The notes: generated by a model from the letters alone, not told the origin. 5,004 bases of DNA from Thermoplasmata archaeon (GCA_021850745.1 JAJZKX010000127.1:1-5004), one strand, 5' to 3'. Positions 1 to 5,004 are shown, counted from the stretch's first letter. A program made the numbers and translations.

Positions 1-110
1 ACCGGAATCCCTAACTCATGAATCGTTTTTCCATCAGAATTTTGCCAAATGCGGTAATCTTGGAAACAATCGTAATATGTCTGTTTCAACTGAATACTTT
101 CAGATGTCAT
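1..110 (-). CDS. Unrecognised protein, N-terminal 36 codons (partial)
   Basis: An open frame runs from an ATG at 110-108 on the minus strand off the left edge of the window with no stop. The visible protein begins MTSESIQLKQTYYDCFQDYR and continues with a Trp and a DGKT stretch. It is hydrophilic at the start, with no signal peptide or membrane segment. I do not recognise the family, and 36 residues are too few to assign one. The start is supported by a TATA-like box (TATTTTA on the minus strand, 138-132) centred 25 bp upstream of the ATG, which fits a leaderless archaeal transcript. An in-frame alternative further upstream is not available: the ATG at 128-126 is in another frame and soon meets TGA. 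The gene diverges from the hydrolase at 139. The frame is short, so confidence is moderate. Confidence 0.5.
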   Translation of the reverse strand, partial: MTSESIQLKQTYYDCFQDYRIWQNSDGKTIHELGIP

Positions 111-117
111 TAATATT
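110..117 (+). promoter_or_regulatory. TATA box for the hydrolase gene at 139
   Basis: The plus strand reads TTAATATT, covering -29 to -22 relative to the GTG at 139. This mirrors the arrangement on the other strand, and the box overlaps the first base of the opposite ATG. It supports either leaderless initiation at GTG 139 or a 9-nt leader to ATG 148. A GAGGTGG stretch at 119-125 resembles a Shine-Dalgarno, but it lies upstream of the predicted transcript start and 13-14 nt from GTG 139, so it is probably not used. Confidence 0.45.
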
Positions 118-131
118 CGAGGTGGACATTG

Positions 132-138
132 TAAAATA
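132..138 (-). promoter_or_regulatory. TATA box for the minus-strand gene starting at 110
   Basis: The minus strand reads TATTTTA here, spanning -28 to -22 relative to the A of the ATG at 110. That is the usual archaeal TATA position if transcription starts at or next to the start codon. The box abuts the GTG start of the divergent hydrolase gene. No Shine-Dalgarno lies in front of the ATG, which is consistent with leaderless translation. Confidence 0.45.
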
Positions 139-810
139 GTGGGAAACATGCCCGATGCCAAAAGACAAAATGTAACCTCTGAAATTTCAATTCAGGTTGG
201 CAATATCTTCCTGCCCGGAGTCCTGAACTTACCCGACGACTTCCGCTGCACTGTCATATTTGCGCATGGAAGCGGAAGTAGCAGGCTCAGTTCAAGAAAC
301 AGGTTTGTTGCAGAGGAACTCAACAGGGGTGGCATTGCAACACTGCTTTTTGACCTGCTGAGTGAGGAAGAATCTGTCTTCAGGAAAAATGTGTTCGACA
401 TAGGACTACTTTCCCGCAGGCTCCTTTTTGCCACGAACTGGGTTGCACAAAACCTTCCGGATGGAGGGAGAGGAATTGGCTATTTCGGCGCAAGCACGGG
501 GGCGGCTGCTGCTCTCAAAGCTGCATCAGAGTCGCCCATTTCGATTGGTGCCATAGTCTCCCGTGGAGGGAGGCCTGACATGGCCATGGAATATCTCCCC
601 AGAATAACTGCACCTACTTTGTTCATAGTAGGTTCCAGGGATTATGAGGTAGTGGAACTCAATGAAATGGCATATGAAAGGCTGAACTGCAAGAAGAAAC
701 TGGAATTTGTGCGGAATGCCACTCACCTATTCGAGGAGGAGGGTACGCTGGAACATGTTGCAGAATCAGCAAAAAAGTGGTTCCTTGAATACCTTCCCAA
801 GGTCCACTAA
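139..810 (+). CDS. Dienelactone-hydrolase-like alpha/beta hydrolase
   Basis: This 223-residue protein is a compact, probably cytosolic alpha/beta-hydrolase. The oxyanion-side motif is FAHGSGS (41-47). The nucleophile elbow is GASTG (117-121) with Ser119, the acid is Asp168 in GSRDYE, and the base is His196 in NATHLFEEEG, so a full Ser-Asp-His triad is present. The pattern FAHGSGSSR...SRN...VAEELNRGGIATLLFDLL is typical of the dienelactone-hydrolase-like group that is often fused to or found beside phosphoribosyltransferase domains. No such domain is present here. True dienelactone hydrolase uses Cys as nucleophile, so a serine esterase or thioesterase role is more likely, and the substrate is unknown. 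There is no signal peptide. GTG 139 is chosen because the TATA box at 110-117 places the transcript start there; ATG 148 (MPDAKRQ) is the alternative. Stop is TAA at 808-810. The gene appears monocistronic. Confidence 0.88.
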   Translation: MGNMPDAKRQNVTSEISIQVGNIFLPGVLNLPDDFRCTVIFAHGSGSSRLSSRNRFVAEELNRGGIATLLFDLLSEEESVFRKNVFDIGLLSRRLLFATNWVAQNLPDGGRGIGYFGASTGAAAALKAASESPISIGAIVSRGGRPDMAMEYLPRITAPTLFIVGSRDYEVVELNEMAYERLNCKKKLEFVRNATHLFEEEGTLEHVAESAKKWFLEYLPKVH

Positions 811-847
811 AGCAGGGCAGAACAGTAGTGGTAGTTTGATGCCAATC

Positions 848-857
848 ATTTTCTTTT
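848..857 (+). terminator. T-rich terminator after the first hydrolase gene
   Basis: The stretch ATTTTCTTTT lies 38 bp after the TAA stop. Archaeal RNA polymerase can terminate at such T-rich tracts without a stable hairpin, and no convincing stem precedes it. The same decamer recurs at 1104-1113, so the call is tentative. Confidence 0.3.
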
Positions 858-1087
858 GAGTTAAAAAGACATTCAATGGATGTAAAATGAATGCATTGGA
901 CATCTCTTAAGGCAAATGCTATTTGCAGAATTCAAGCAAAAAATTTGTAACGGAAAGTGCAAATATTTCACTTAATGCAACCCTCCAACCCAGTGTGCCC
1001 AATGAATGTGATATTAATGGTAGTTTTCAGAAGCTGAACAAAAAATTCCAAAATTTAACAAGAATTAGGTCAGTTGTTCAACAAAGA

Positions 1088-1120
1088 TTTAAATATGGAT
1101 ACAATTTTCTTTTTATTTAA
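1088..1120 (+). promoter_or_regulatory. Core promoter region of the transporter-hydrolase operon
   Basis: Two TATA-like boxes are present: TTTAAATAT (1088-1096) and TTTATTTAA (1112-1120). The first predicts a transcript start near 1118 and a leader of about 53 nt. The second predicts a start near 1142 and a leader of about 29 nt. Either leader contains the Shine-Dalgarno at 1159-1164. The sequence alone does not decide between them. Confidence 0.4.
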
Positions 1121-1121
1121 T

Positions 1122-1144
1122 GAGAATAAGACATTTTAATTCTC
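1122..1144. promoter_or_regulatory. Inverted repeat, candidate operator before the transporter gene
   Basis: GAGAAT at 1122-1127 is matched exactly by ATTCTC at 1139-1144, with an 11-bp AT-rich spacer. The two half-sites lie 17 bp apart centre to centre and sit just downstream of the TATA boxes, over or beside the predicted transcript start. That suits a dimeric repressor, but six-base arms in AT-rich DNA can arise by chance. Confidence 0.3.
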
Positions 1145-1158
1145 TTATGAACTTCTTC

Positions 1159-1164
1159 GGAGGT
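1159..1164 (+). promoter_or_regulatory. Shine-Dalgarno GGAGGT that fixes the transporter GTG start
   Basis: GGAGGT ends 6 nt before the GTG at 1171 and is a full match to the archaeal anti-Shine-Dalgarno. It selects GTG 1171 as the start and implies a leadered mRNA, in contrast to the leaderless-looking genes elsewhere in the window. Confidence 0.75.
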
Positions 1165-1170
1165 TTTTAG

Positions 1171-2418
1171 GTGACAGAAAGCAATCCCGCTGCACAAACA
1201 GCGGTTGTAAAGGCCGAATCAACAGGTGGACTGCTTACCATGGGCATCATAGTGGCCCTGGGACTTTTCCTTGTGGGATTCGATTCCATGATTTTCCTGT
1301 TTGGCGGTGCCTTTGTCGACAAGATCACAAATGTCAGCACATCAACACTTGGGATCATGGCCACAGCCTACACACTAGGTATCGTAATATTCAGTTTCGC
1401 TGGCGGGTATATTTTCGACAAAGTAACCACCAGGAATGGAATAATCATCTCACTTGCTGTCTTATCACTGTTTTCCGCCCTTATGGGATTCGCCAAGAAT
1501 GAGATAGAACTGTTTGTCTTCAGGTTCCTGACCGGTGTCGGAACTGGCCTTGCTCAGCCAATGATAGCCTCTTTCCTCGGGGACCTGAGGTCTGTCCATC
1601 GCGGCAAACTCATTGCGCTGGTCTCCATAATGTTCAATGCAGGCTTGGCAAGTGCACCTTACGTATTTTCAGGTTTCTCTTCTCCAACTTCATTCTTCTG
1701 GCCGTTCGTTATTTCCGGGATAATGGGTGCAGTCGTGATAGCCCTGGTTGCTCTGTTCGTGCCATCTACGTATACATTCAAGAAACATTCGATGAAAGGT
1801 ATAGTGGAAATACTGAACAAACCGCTGCTCCTCATATCACTGTCTATCATGTTTTTCGGAGTTGGATACTTTGCCTATCTGAGCTATTTCACGCCATACA
1901 TGCTTAGCCTTCACTACTCCAGGCCAACAATTACTGCCGTATCAAGTGCGCTCGGCTTTGGTGGTATAGCCATGGCTCTTCCAGCAGGCTGGGGTGGAGA
2001 CAGGTTCAAGAGAATAAGAGTAGTCCAATTAGGAGCTGCTATGATGGTAATTGGAACACTGCTAATCACAGTGCTCCATGTAACTGTGCTTATTGCGGTC
2101 TTTGGCCTTGTTCTCTTCGGCGGTGGCTATGCTGTTTACGGGCAAATGAGAGCCTTTACTCAGGAAACTGTAGAGCTTGCATGGGTTGGAACAGCGGTCG
2201 GATTCATGGAAGCGCTCTTTAATATAGGTGGAATGGCCGGTGGCCCGTTGATGGGAGCCTTAGTTTCACATGGATATCAGACTGCTGGTCAGATCGCCAT
2301 AGTGATACCCATGGCTGTGTGCCTTCTGCTGGCCGTACTGACACCATCAGTGTCAAAAAGGATATGGCGCCCTGAAACCTTGACTGCTGGGCAGCCGGGT
2401 GAGGCCGAGGCAGCTTGA
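1171..2418 (+). CDS. MFS transporter, 12 transmembrane helices
   Basis: This 415-residue integral membrane protein of the major facilitator superfamily probably moves a small organic solute by proton-coupled symport. About twelve hydrophobic helices can be read: near 22-47, 60-80, 90-107, 112-133, 148-168, 175-197, 215-241, 254-274, 285-302, 303-325, 340-365 and 371-392. Motif A occurs in both halves, as GGYIFDKVTTRNG (78-90) after helix 2 and GWGGDRFKRIR (273-283) after helix 8. Helix 4 has RFLTGVGTG (118-126), a motif-B-like pattern with Arg118. Helix 1 has GFD (36-38), an acidic position also seen in aromatic-acid/H+ symporters of the AAHS group, but that is weak evidence for substrate. 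Length is normal and both ends are cytoplasmic, with a polar tail ending GEAEAA. The stop overlaps the next gene's start, so the two are probably made together. Confidence 0.92.
   Translation: MTESNPAAQTAVVKAESTGGLLTMGIIVALGLFLVGFDSMIFLFGGAFVDKITNVSTSTLGIMATAYTLGIVIFSFAGGYIFDKVTTRNGIIISLAVLSLFSALMGFAKNEIELFVFRFLTGVGTGLAQPMIASFLGDLRSVHRGKLIALVSIMFNAGLASAPYVFSGFSSPTSFFWPFVISGIMGAVVIALVALFVPSTYTFKKHSMKGIVEILNKPLLLISLSIMFFGVGYFAYLSYFTPYMLSLHYSRPTITAVSSALGFGGIAMALPAGWGGDRFKRIRVVQLGAAMMVIGTLLITVLHVTVLIAVFGLVLFGGGYAVYGQMRAFTQETVELAWVGTAVGFMEALFNIGGMAGGPLMGALVSHGYQTAGQIAIVIPMAVCLLLAVLTPSVSKRIWRPETLTAGQPGEAEAA
2407..2418 (+). promoter_or_regulatory. GAGG ribosome site and TTGA stop/start overlap
   Basis: GAGG at 2407-2410 lies 4 nt before a TTG at 2415-2417, which shares bases with the transporter's TGA stop (2416-2418). 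This is the TTG version of the common ATGA coupling junction and suggests translational reinitiation of the hydrolase after the transporter. Confidence 0.5.
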
Positions 2419-3257
2419 AGGATTACTTTGAGAAATACGGAAAGTTTGTCGATGTAAATGGCGTGAAAACACATTATTACGACGCAGGCAGCGGCAAGCC
2501 CCTTGTATTGATACATGGGGGCGGCCACTGCGTTGCATCAGCTATACAATGGAAGTACAACATTGAAGAACTTTCCCGGAATTTCAGGGTGATTGCACCG
2601 GACGAACTGGGATTCGGGTTGACAGAAATACCCCAAAACCCTGATTATTCCTTAACTGAAAGGGCTGAGCATGTGGCCAGCCTACTGAAAGTGCTGGGAA
2701 TAAACTCAGCAGTCCTCTGCGGCCAATCCCAAGGTGCTTGGATTGCGTCTTACATCACGCTGGAGTACACAGAGCTTGTATCCAAACTCATCTTCTGCAA
2801 TACGGGAAGTATAACCATGGAACGTGGACGCGCTTCAACAGCATTCGACTTCAATGCTCCTTTTACGCTTAAGAGCACCCGCGATTTTTTTTCCAGAATT
2901 ATCTTCAATAAGAGCCTGTTGACCGACGAGATGGTAGAACTTGCTTATGAATACGGTAAGAAAAATTTTGATCCAAGAAGGAGAGACCAGGAGCTTCATT
3001 CAGGAACAGAGGAAGGCAGATTTCGCAACAATTCTTACAAGGGTAAGCACATGTCAAATTTTGTCAGCAATCTCAAAATACCAGCACTTATAGTATGGGG
3101 TGCGGAGGATGCTGTGCCAGTTGAAAAGGGGTACTGGCTTTACAGTCAGATCAAGGGGGCAGAATTTTGTGTTCTTCCTGACGCTGGCCATCTAGTGTTT
3201 CTTGACAGGCACCGGGTCTTCAACTCATTAGTGAAGATGTTCGCGAGCGGTGATTAG
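2415..3257 (+). CDS. MhpC/BphD-like alpha/beta hydrolase
   Basis: This 280-residue alpha/beta-hydrolase has a cap domain and is probably cytosolic. The oxyanion motif is HGGGH (34-38). The strand-turn DELGFG (63-68) follows. The nucleophile elbow is GQSQG (103-107) with Ser105, the acid is Asp232 in GAEDAVP, and the base is His259 in DAGHLVF. The cap region, about 135-212, contains TLKSTRDFF...SLLTDEMVELAYEYG, which resembles the cap of meta-cleavage-product hydrolases that split C-C bonds in aromatic breakdown. Two features argue for caution. The family's HGxGPG and GHW are HGGGHC and GHL here, and no ring-cleaving dioxygenase is nearby. An esterase, lipase-like or haloperoxidase-like role is equally possible. 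The TTG start is chosen because it directly overlaps the transporter stop and keeps the normal YFEKYGKFVDVNG N-terminus; no ATG or GTG lies before Gly16-Val17. Substrate import by the preceding carrier is a reasonable inference. Confidence 0.9.
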   Translation: MKDYFEKYGKFVDVNGVKTHYYDAGSGKPLVLIHGGGHCVASAIQWKYNIEELSRNFRVIAPDELGFGLTEIPQNPDYSLTERAEHVASLLKVLGINSAVLCGQSQGAWIASYITLEYTELVSKLIFCNTGSITMERGRASTAFDFNAPFTLKSTRDFFSRIIFNKSLLTDEMVELAYEYGKKNFDPRRRDQELHSGTEEGRFRNNSYKGKHMSNFVSNLKIPALIVWGAEDAVPVEKGYWLYSQIKGAEFCVLPDAGHLVFLDRHRVFNSLVKMFASGD

Positions 3258-3287
3258 GGCGAGATGATATCCCTATTTTTTTATTTT
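3255..3287 (+). terminator. Terminator of the transporter-hydrolase operon
   Basis: TAGGG (3255-3259, including the stop codon) pairs with CCCTA (3271-3275) across an 11-nt loop. Seven T's follow at 3276-3282, then A and four more T's. The stem is weak, but the T-run alone is a good archaeal terminator. A second small stem, AAACC/GGTTT (3303-3320) followed by T's, may act as a backup. Confidence 0.6.
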
Positions 3288-3404
3288 GATCCTAGTTGAG
3301 TTAAACCATTCCTTAGGTTTTTCTAACACCCTGAAGAATTAGAATAGCATTTTTTGCCTTAATTACAATATGGGCTCCAGTCTGGTTGGAAACGCGGCTT
3401 GCGT

Positions 3405-3444
3405 AAAAAATGTTAAAAATTATTTGTGGGTTCTGTTTTACCCA
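3405..3444 (-). terminator. Terminator of the minus-strand M20 gene
   Basis: On the minus strand a 5-bp stem (TGGGT/ACCCA at 3440-3444 and 3427-3431, loop 8 nt) overlaps the stop codon. It is followed by runs of five T's (3419-3415) and six T's (3410-3405). This faces the plus-strand terminator across the convergent gap. Confidence 0.5.
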
Positions 3445-4673
3445 ACCGTGTTGATTATAAGGGATGCCTGCATTTTAATGGACTCTAGGAAATGTTCAAT
3501 ATTTACGGATTCATTTGGACCATGTAGATTCTTCCCCTCTGCCGCCAGCCCAAATGCGGTGGGAATACCACTTTTAAGAAGCCACCTCGAGTCACTAGTT
3601 GCTTTATGACCAGCCTTGTTGATTATTCTCTTGGGATTAAACTCCCTGTATACCCTTTCCACTTCTGAGACAATGGGCTCAGTTTGTTCAACAAATGTTG
3701 ACTCAGCCTCGGAAATAACAGTTACTTCAGAAGTGAAATTGCCTGTTTCCACACGTACTCTGTCAAGGTTATCATTCACAATTCCTACAAGATCTGCGGA
3801 TGTAAATCCCGGGATATGGCGACAGTCTATAATCGCATCACATGTGTCTGCGACCACATTATTCTTCTTGCCTCCATTTATCATATTTACACTTATGGTT
3901 ATTCCACCAGGTACCACATGATGCGGGTTTACCGGGACTCTCAGCTCCTCAATCCTCTGCACGAATTTGCTCATTAGATAAATCGCATTCAACCCTTCTT
4001 CCTTGCGGGAACTATGTGCTGCTTTTCCCTTTATGGATACCTTTACCCATATAAGGCCACGATGGCCTAGCCCTAGGAAGAAAGGTGCCAGTTCGTCTTC
4101 AGGTATTCCGTTATGCGTATAGCAGCAATAAGACGGTTTGACGTCCCCGCTTTTCAGAACTGATGCAAGCCCAAGGTTTCCACCATTTTCTTCATCAGCA
4201 ACAAGCAGAAGAGTCACATTTCCCTTCAATTCAACCCCGGATTCTACAAGATACTTTATAGCTGAGATGTTCGAGGCAATGCCTTGCTTATTATCGGCGG
4301 TGCCCCTTCCGTGCAGCCTGCCTTCTGAAATAACTGCGGCGAATGGAGGATGGGTCCAGTCATCAAGATTTCCGACAGGAACTGTATCGAGATGCGAATA
4401 CAATGCCAAATTAGTGGATTTTGATATTGCGCTTCCTTCTAATTGAGCCACATAGCTGAGCCTGTTTTCTGCGGGTTCGTAGAATCTGCCTTTGAGGCCA
4501 AGAGGCCGTAAGGCGTCACAGACAAAATTTGCAATGTCCTTTTCGTTTCCCTTTCCATTTCCATAGTTTTCGCTTTGAATTTTTATCAGTTTCCTGAAAA
4601 ACTCCAAGGAGTCTTTCTGATGCTGATCTGATAGCTTGTATATTCTATCCTTTGTATCTGATACGTTTTCCAT
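3438..4673 (-). CDS. M20-family zinc metallohydrolase (ArgE/DapE/CPG2 type)
   Basis: Numbered from the ATG at 4673, this is a 411-residue cytosolic enzyme of the M20 peptidase/deacylase family, which hydrolyses peptides or N-acyl amino acids with two zinc ions. Visible motifs are SHLDTVP (93-99; His94 ligand, Asp96), GRGTADNKQG (bridging Asp127), ADEENGG (base Glu161, ligand Glu162), a dimerisation domain about 203-320 with GKAAHSS (His220), DCRHIPG (Arg285), ATSDSRW (358-364) and NLHGPNE (His384 ligand). The usual Glu of the EPT motif is replaced by YTHNG near 185-189, so one zinc ligand is not obvious. Length is normal. Substrate is unresolved between dipeptides, acyl amino acids and related amides, so no symbol is given. 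ATG 4673 is preferred over the in-frame ATG at 4688, because the latter is only a few bases from the TATA box and would not be on its transcript. The gene lies 140 bp downstream of another M20 gene on the same strand but has its own promoter. Confidence 0.9.
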   Translation of the reverse strand: MENVSDTKDRIYKLSDQHQKDSLEFFRKLIKIQSENYGNGKGNEKDIANFVCDALRPLGLKGRFYEPAENRLSYVAQLEGSAISKSTNLALYSHLDTVPVGNLDDWTHPPFAAVISEGRLHGRGTADNKQGIASNISAIKYLVESGVELKGNVTLLLVADEENGGNLGLASVLKSGDVKPSYCCYTHNGIPEDELAPFFLGLGHRGLIWVKVSIKGKAAHSSRKEEGLNAIYLMSKFVQRIEELRVPVNPHHVVPGGITISVNMINGGKKNNVVADTCDAIIDCRHIPGFTSADLVGIVNDNLDRVRVETGNFTSEVTVISEAESTFVEQTEPIVSEVERVYREFNPKRIINKAGHKATSDSRWLLKSGIPTAFGLAAEGKNLHGPNESVNIEHFLESIKMQASLIINTVG

Positions 4674-4685
4674 GTAATTACATGG
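4670..4685. promoter_or_regulatory. Perfect 16-bp palindrome over the M20 start codon, candidate operator
   Basis: CCATGTAATTACATGG is identical on both strands. It contains the ATG chosen as the M20 start (4673-4671) and begins 6 bp downstream of the TATA box. A dimeric regulator bound here would cover the transcription start. A perfect 16-bp palindrome is expected by chance less than once in ten windows of this size, but two ATG/CAT elements at a start make that somewhat easier. Confidence 0.4.
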
Positions 4686-4690
4686 CATGC

Positions 4691-4699
4691 TTATATATT
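4691..4699 (-). promoter_or_regulatory. TATA box of the M20 gene
   Basis: The minus strand reads AATATATAA, preceded by an A-rich stretch (4701-4709) that could hold the factor-B recognition element. Its centre is about 22 bp from the ATG at 4673, slightly short but compatible with a leaderless start. It is too close to the ATG at 4688 for that codon to be transcribed from it. Confidence 0.5.
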
Positions 4700-4791
4700 C
4701 TTTATTTTTCCTGTATACCTGATAAATATTACCCTGAAATTAAAATTGAAAAATGGTAAAGGTAGATTGAAAACAGCATCTGTCAAAAGCC

Positions 4792-4812
4792 AAAATACTC
4801 TATTTTAGAGTA
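4792..4812 (-). terminator. Hairpin terminator after the upstream M20 gene
   Basis: A perfect 7-bp stem, TACTCTA/TAGAGTA with a 3-nt loop (4796-4812), begins one base after the TAA stop at 4816-4814. Four T's follow on the minus strand (4795-4792), with another TTTT after GGC. The form matches an intrinsic terminator, though the stem is AT-rich. It separates the two M20 genes transcriptionally. The rest of the gap (4700-4791) shows nothing beyond A/T-rich promoter-upstream DNA. Confidence 0.55.
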
Positions 4813-4813
4813 C

Positions 4814-5004
4814 TTATTTCCCGCCATCCTTAACTCTGAAGTACTGAAGGATTGAATCATGCGCTATGGCTATTCCCGTCATGAGAGCTTCCTGTGCCTG
4901 TGGGGTTATGGCCGAGTCTCTCAGGTTTTCGGAATGCCCGGCAAGTCCTACCGGGCCTATCTTTATGCCCAGATGGCCCGTGGGGATCAACTGGGATACA
5001 TTTC
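4814..5004 (-). CDS. M20-type amidohydrolase, C-terminal 62 residues (partial)
   Basis: An open minus-strand frame enters from the right edge and ends with TAA at 4816-4814. The visible peptide starts NVSQLIPTGHLGIKIGPVGL and continues AGHSENLRDSA, then a C-terminal helix rich in Ala/Leu/Ile and the end RVKDGGK. The order NVSQLIP, then GHSENLRD, then a final helix matches the end of M20 amidohydrolases of the AbgB/PM20D2/N-acyl-amino-acid amidohydrolase branch. There the pattern is usually D-x-G-NVS-x-x-x-P followed by a zinc-binding His. That His would be the CAT at 4936-4934. The enzyme probably removes acyl or aminoacyl groups from amides in the cytosol. The start and most of the catalytic domain lie outside the window, so the subfamily is tentative. 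Confidence 0.75.
   Translation of the reverse strand, partial: NVSQLIPTGHLGIKIGPVGLAGHSENLRDSAITPQAQEALMTGIAIAHDSILQYFRVKDGGK

Larger units (their letters stand above)
848..1135 (+). repeat. Imperfect direct repeat, two copies about 256 bp apart
   Basis: Copy one (848-873) and copy two (1104-1135) share three blocks in the same order: ATTTTCTTTT (848-857 and 1104-1113), TGAG (857-860 and 1121-1124) and AAGACATT (866-873 and 1128-1135). Copy two carries extra A/T bases between the first two blocks. The first block is low complexity, so chance is possible. The two copies bracket the gene-free spacer. Confidence 0.3.
811..1170. other. 360-bp AT-rich intergenic spacer, no supportable gene
   Basis: No convincing gene lies between the hydrolase stop and the transporter GTG. 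A 65-codon frame at 923-1120 would need a TTG start. It has no Shine-Dalgarno, is Asn/Lys/Phe-rich as expected of AT-rich noncoding DNA, and ends inside the transporter promoter region. The spacer holds a perfect short inverted repeat, GCAAAT-gct-ATTTGC (912-926), whose role is unknown. It also holds an imperfect direct repeat (848-873 and 1104-1135), TATA-like sequences near 1088-1120, a GAGAAT/ATTCTC inverted repeat at 1122-1144, and the transporter's Shine-Dalgarno at 1159-1164. A degraded gene or a small RNA in 870-1080 cannot be excluded. Confidence 0.5.

Noticed and set aside
923..1120. 65-codon plus-strand frame starting with TTG
   Set aside because: It has no Shine-Dalgarno and no recognisable motif, its composition is that of AT-rich noncoding DNA, and its end overlaps the transporter promoter boxes.
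2415..3257. Naming the second hydrolase as a true meta-cleavage-product hydrolase (MhpC/BphD)
   Set aside because: The HGxGPG and GHW signatures are altered and no ring-cleavage dioxygenase or other aromatic-pathway gene is in the window.
3370..3447. tRNA-like pattern: a GTCTGGTTGG stretch, an ACGC/GCGT hairpin, and a GGGTTC...ACCC stem
   Set aside because: No 7-bp acceptor stem or anticodon arm can be formed, the GGTTGG/CCAACC pairing competes with the ACCC stem for the same bases, and the right half is inside the M20 coding region.
3370..3609. 79-codon plus-strand frame after the hydrolase operon
   Set aside because: More than half lies antisense to the M20 C-terminus, which has clear family motifs. 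The part before 3438 contains the minus-strand terminator T-runs.
4674..4688. Upstream in-frame ATG (4688) as the M20 start, adding MPCNY
   Set aside because: It lies only about 3 bp from the TATA box, so a transcript from that promoter would not include it. It remains possible only if another promoter further upstream is used.
4700..4791. Possible small plus-strand gene starting at the ATG near 4754
   Set aside because: The frame reads only five codons before TGA, with no other supporting signal.

Overview
The window looks like a piece of an archaeal chromosome, most likely from a thermoacidophilic or peptidolytic heterotroph of the Thermoplasmata type. This rests on heavy AGG/AGA arginine codon use, TATA-box core promoters about 25 bp upstream of start codons with no leader, a GGAGGT Shine-Dalgarno where a leader does exist, and oligo-T runs after genes. 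The lineage is an inference from style, not from a marker gene; no rRNA, tRNA, CRISPR array or mobile element was seen.

Layout. Positions 1-110 hold the first 36 codons of an unrecognised minus-strand gene. It diverges, across only 28 bp, from a 223-residue dienelactone-hydrolase-like alpha/beta hydrolase (139-810). A 360-bp AT-rich spacer follows, with no supportable gene but with promoter signals, inverted repeats and an imperfect direct repeat. Next is a two-gene operon: a 12-helix major facilitator superfamily (MFS) transporter (1171-2418) and an MhpC/BphD-like alpha/beta hydrolase (2415-3257), joined by a 4-bp TTGA stop/start overlap. It converges on a minus-strand M20-family metallohydrolase (3438-4673), and T-rich terminators face each other in the 180-bp gap. 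Upstream of that gene, on the same strand, is the C-terminus of a second M20-type amidohydrolase (4814 to beyond 5004), ending at a perfect 7-bp hairpin.

How the genes may work together. All five recognisable or partly recognisable enzymes and carriers fit scavenging of small organic compounds. The transporter probably imports a small organic acid or related solute, and the co-translated hydrolase probably cleaves it or a derivative. The two M20 enzymes probably deacylate or hydrolyse peptides or N-acyl amino acids. Substrates cannot be read from the sequence. I found no clearly new multi-gene system. The most interesting signals are regulatory: a compact symmetrical divergent promoter at 108-141, a perfect 16-bp palindrome over the M20 start codon, and an unusual metal-ligand region in the complete M20 enzyme.
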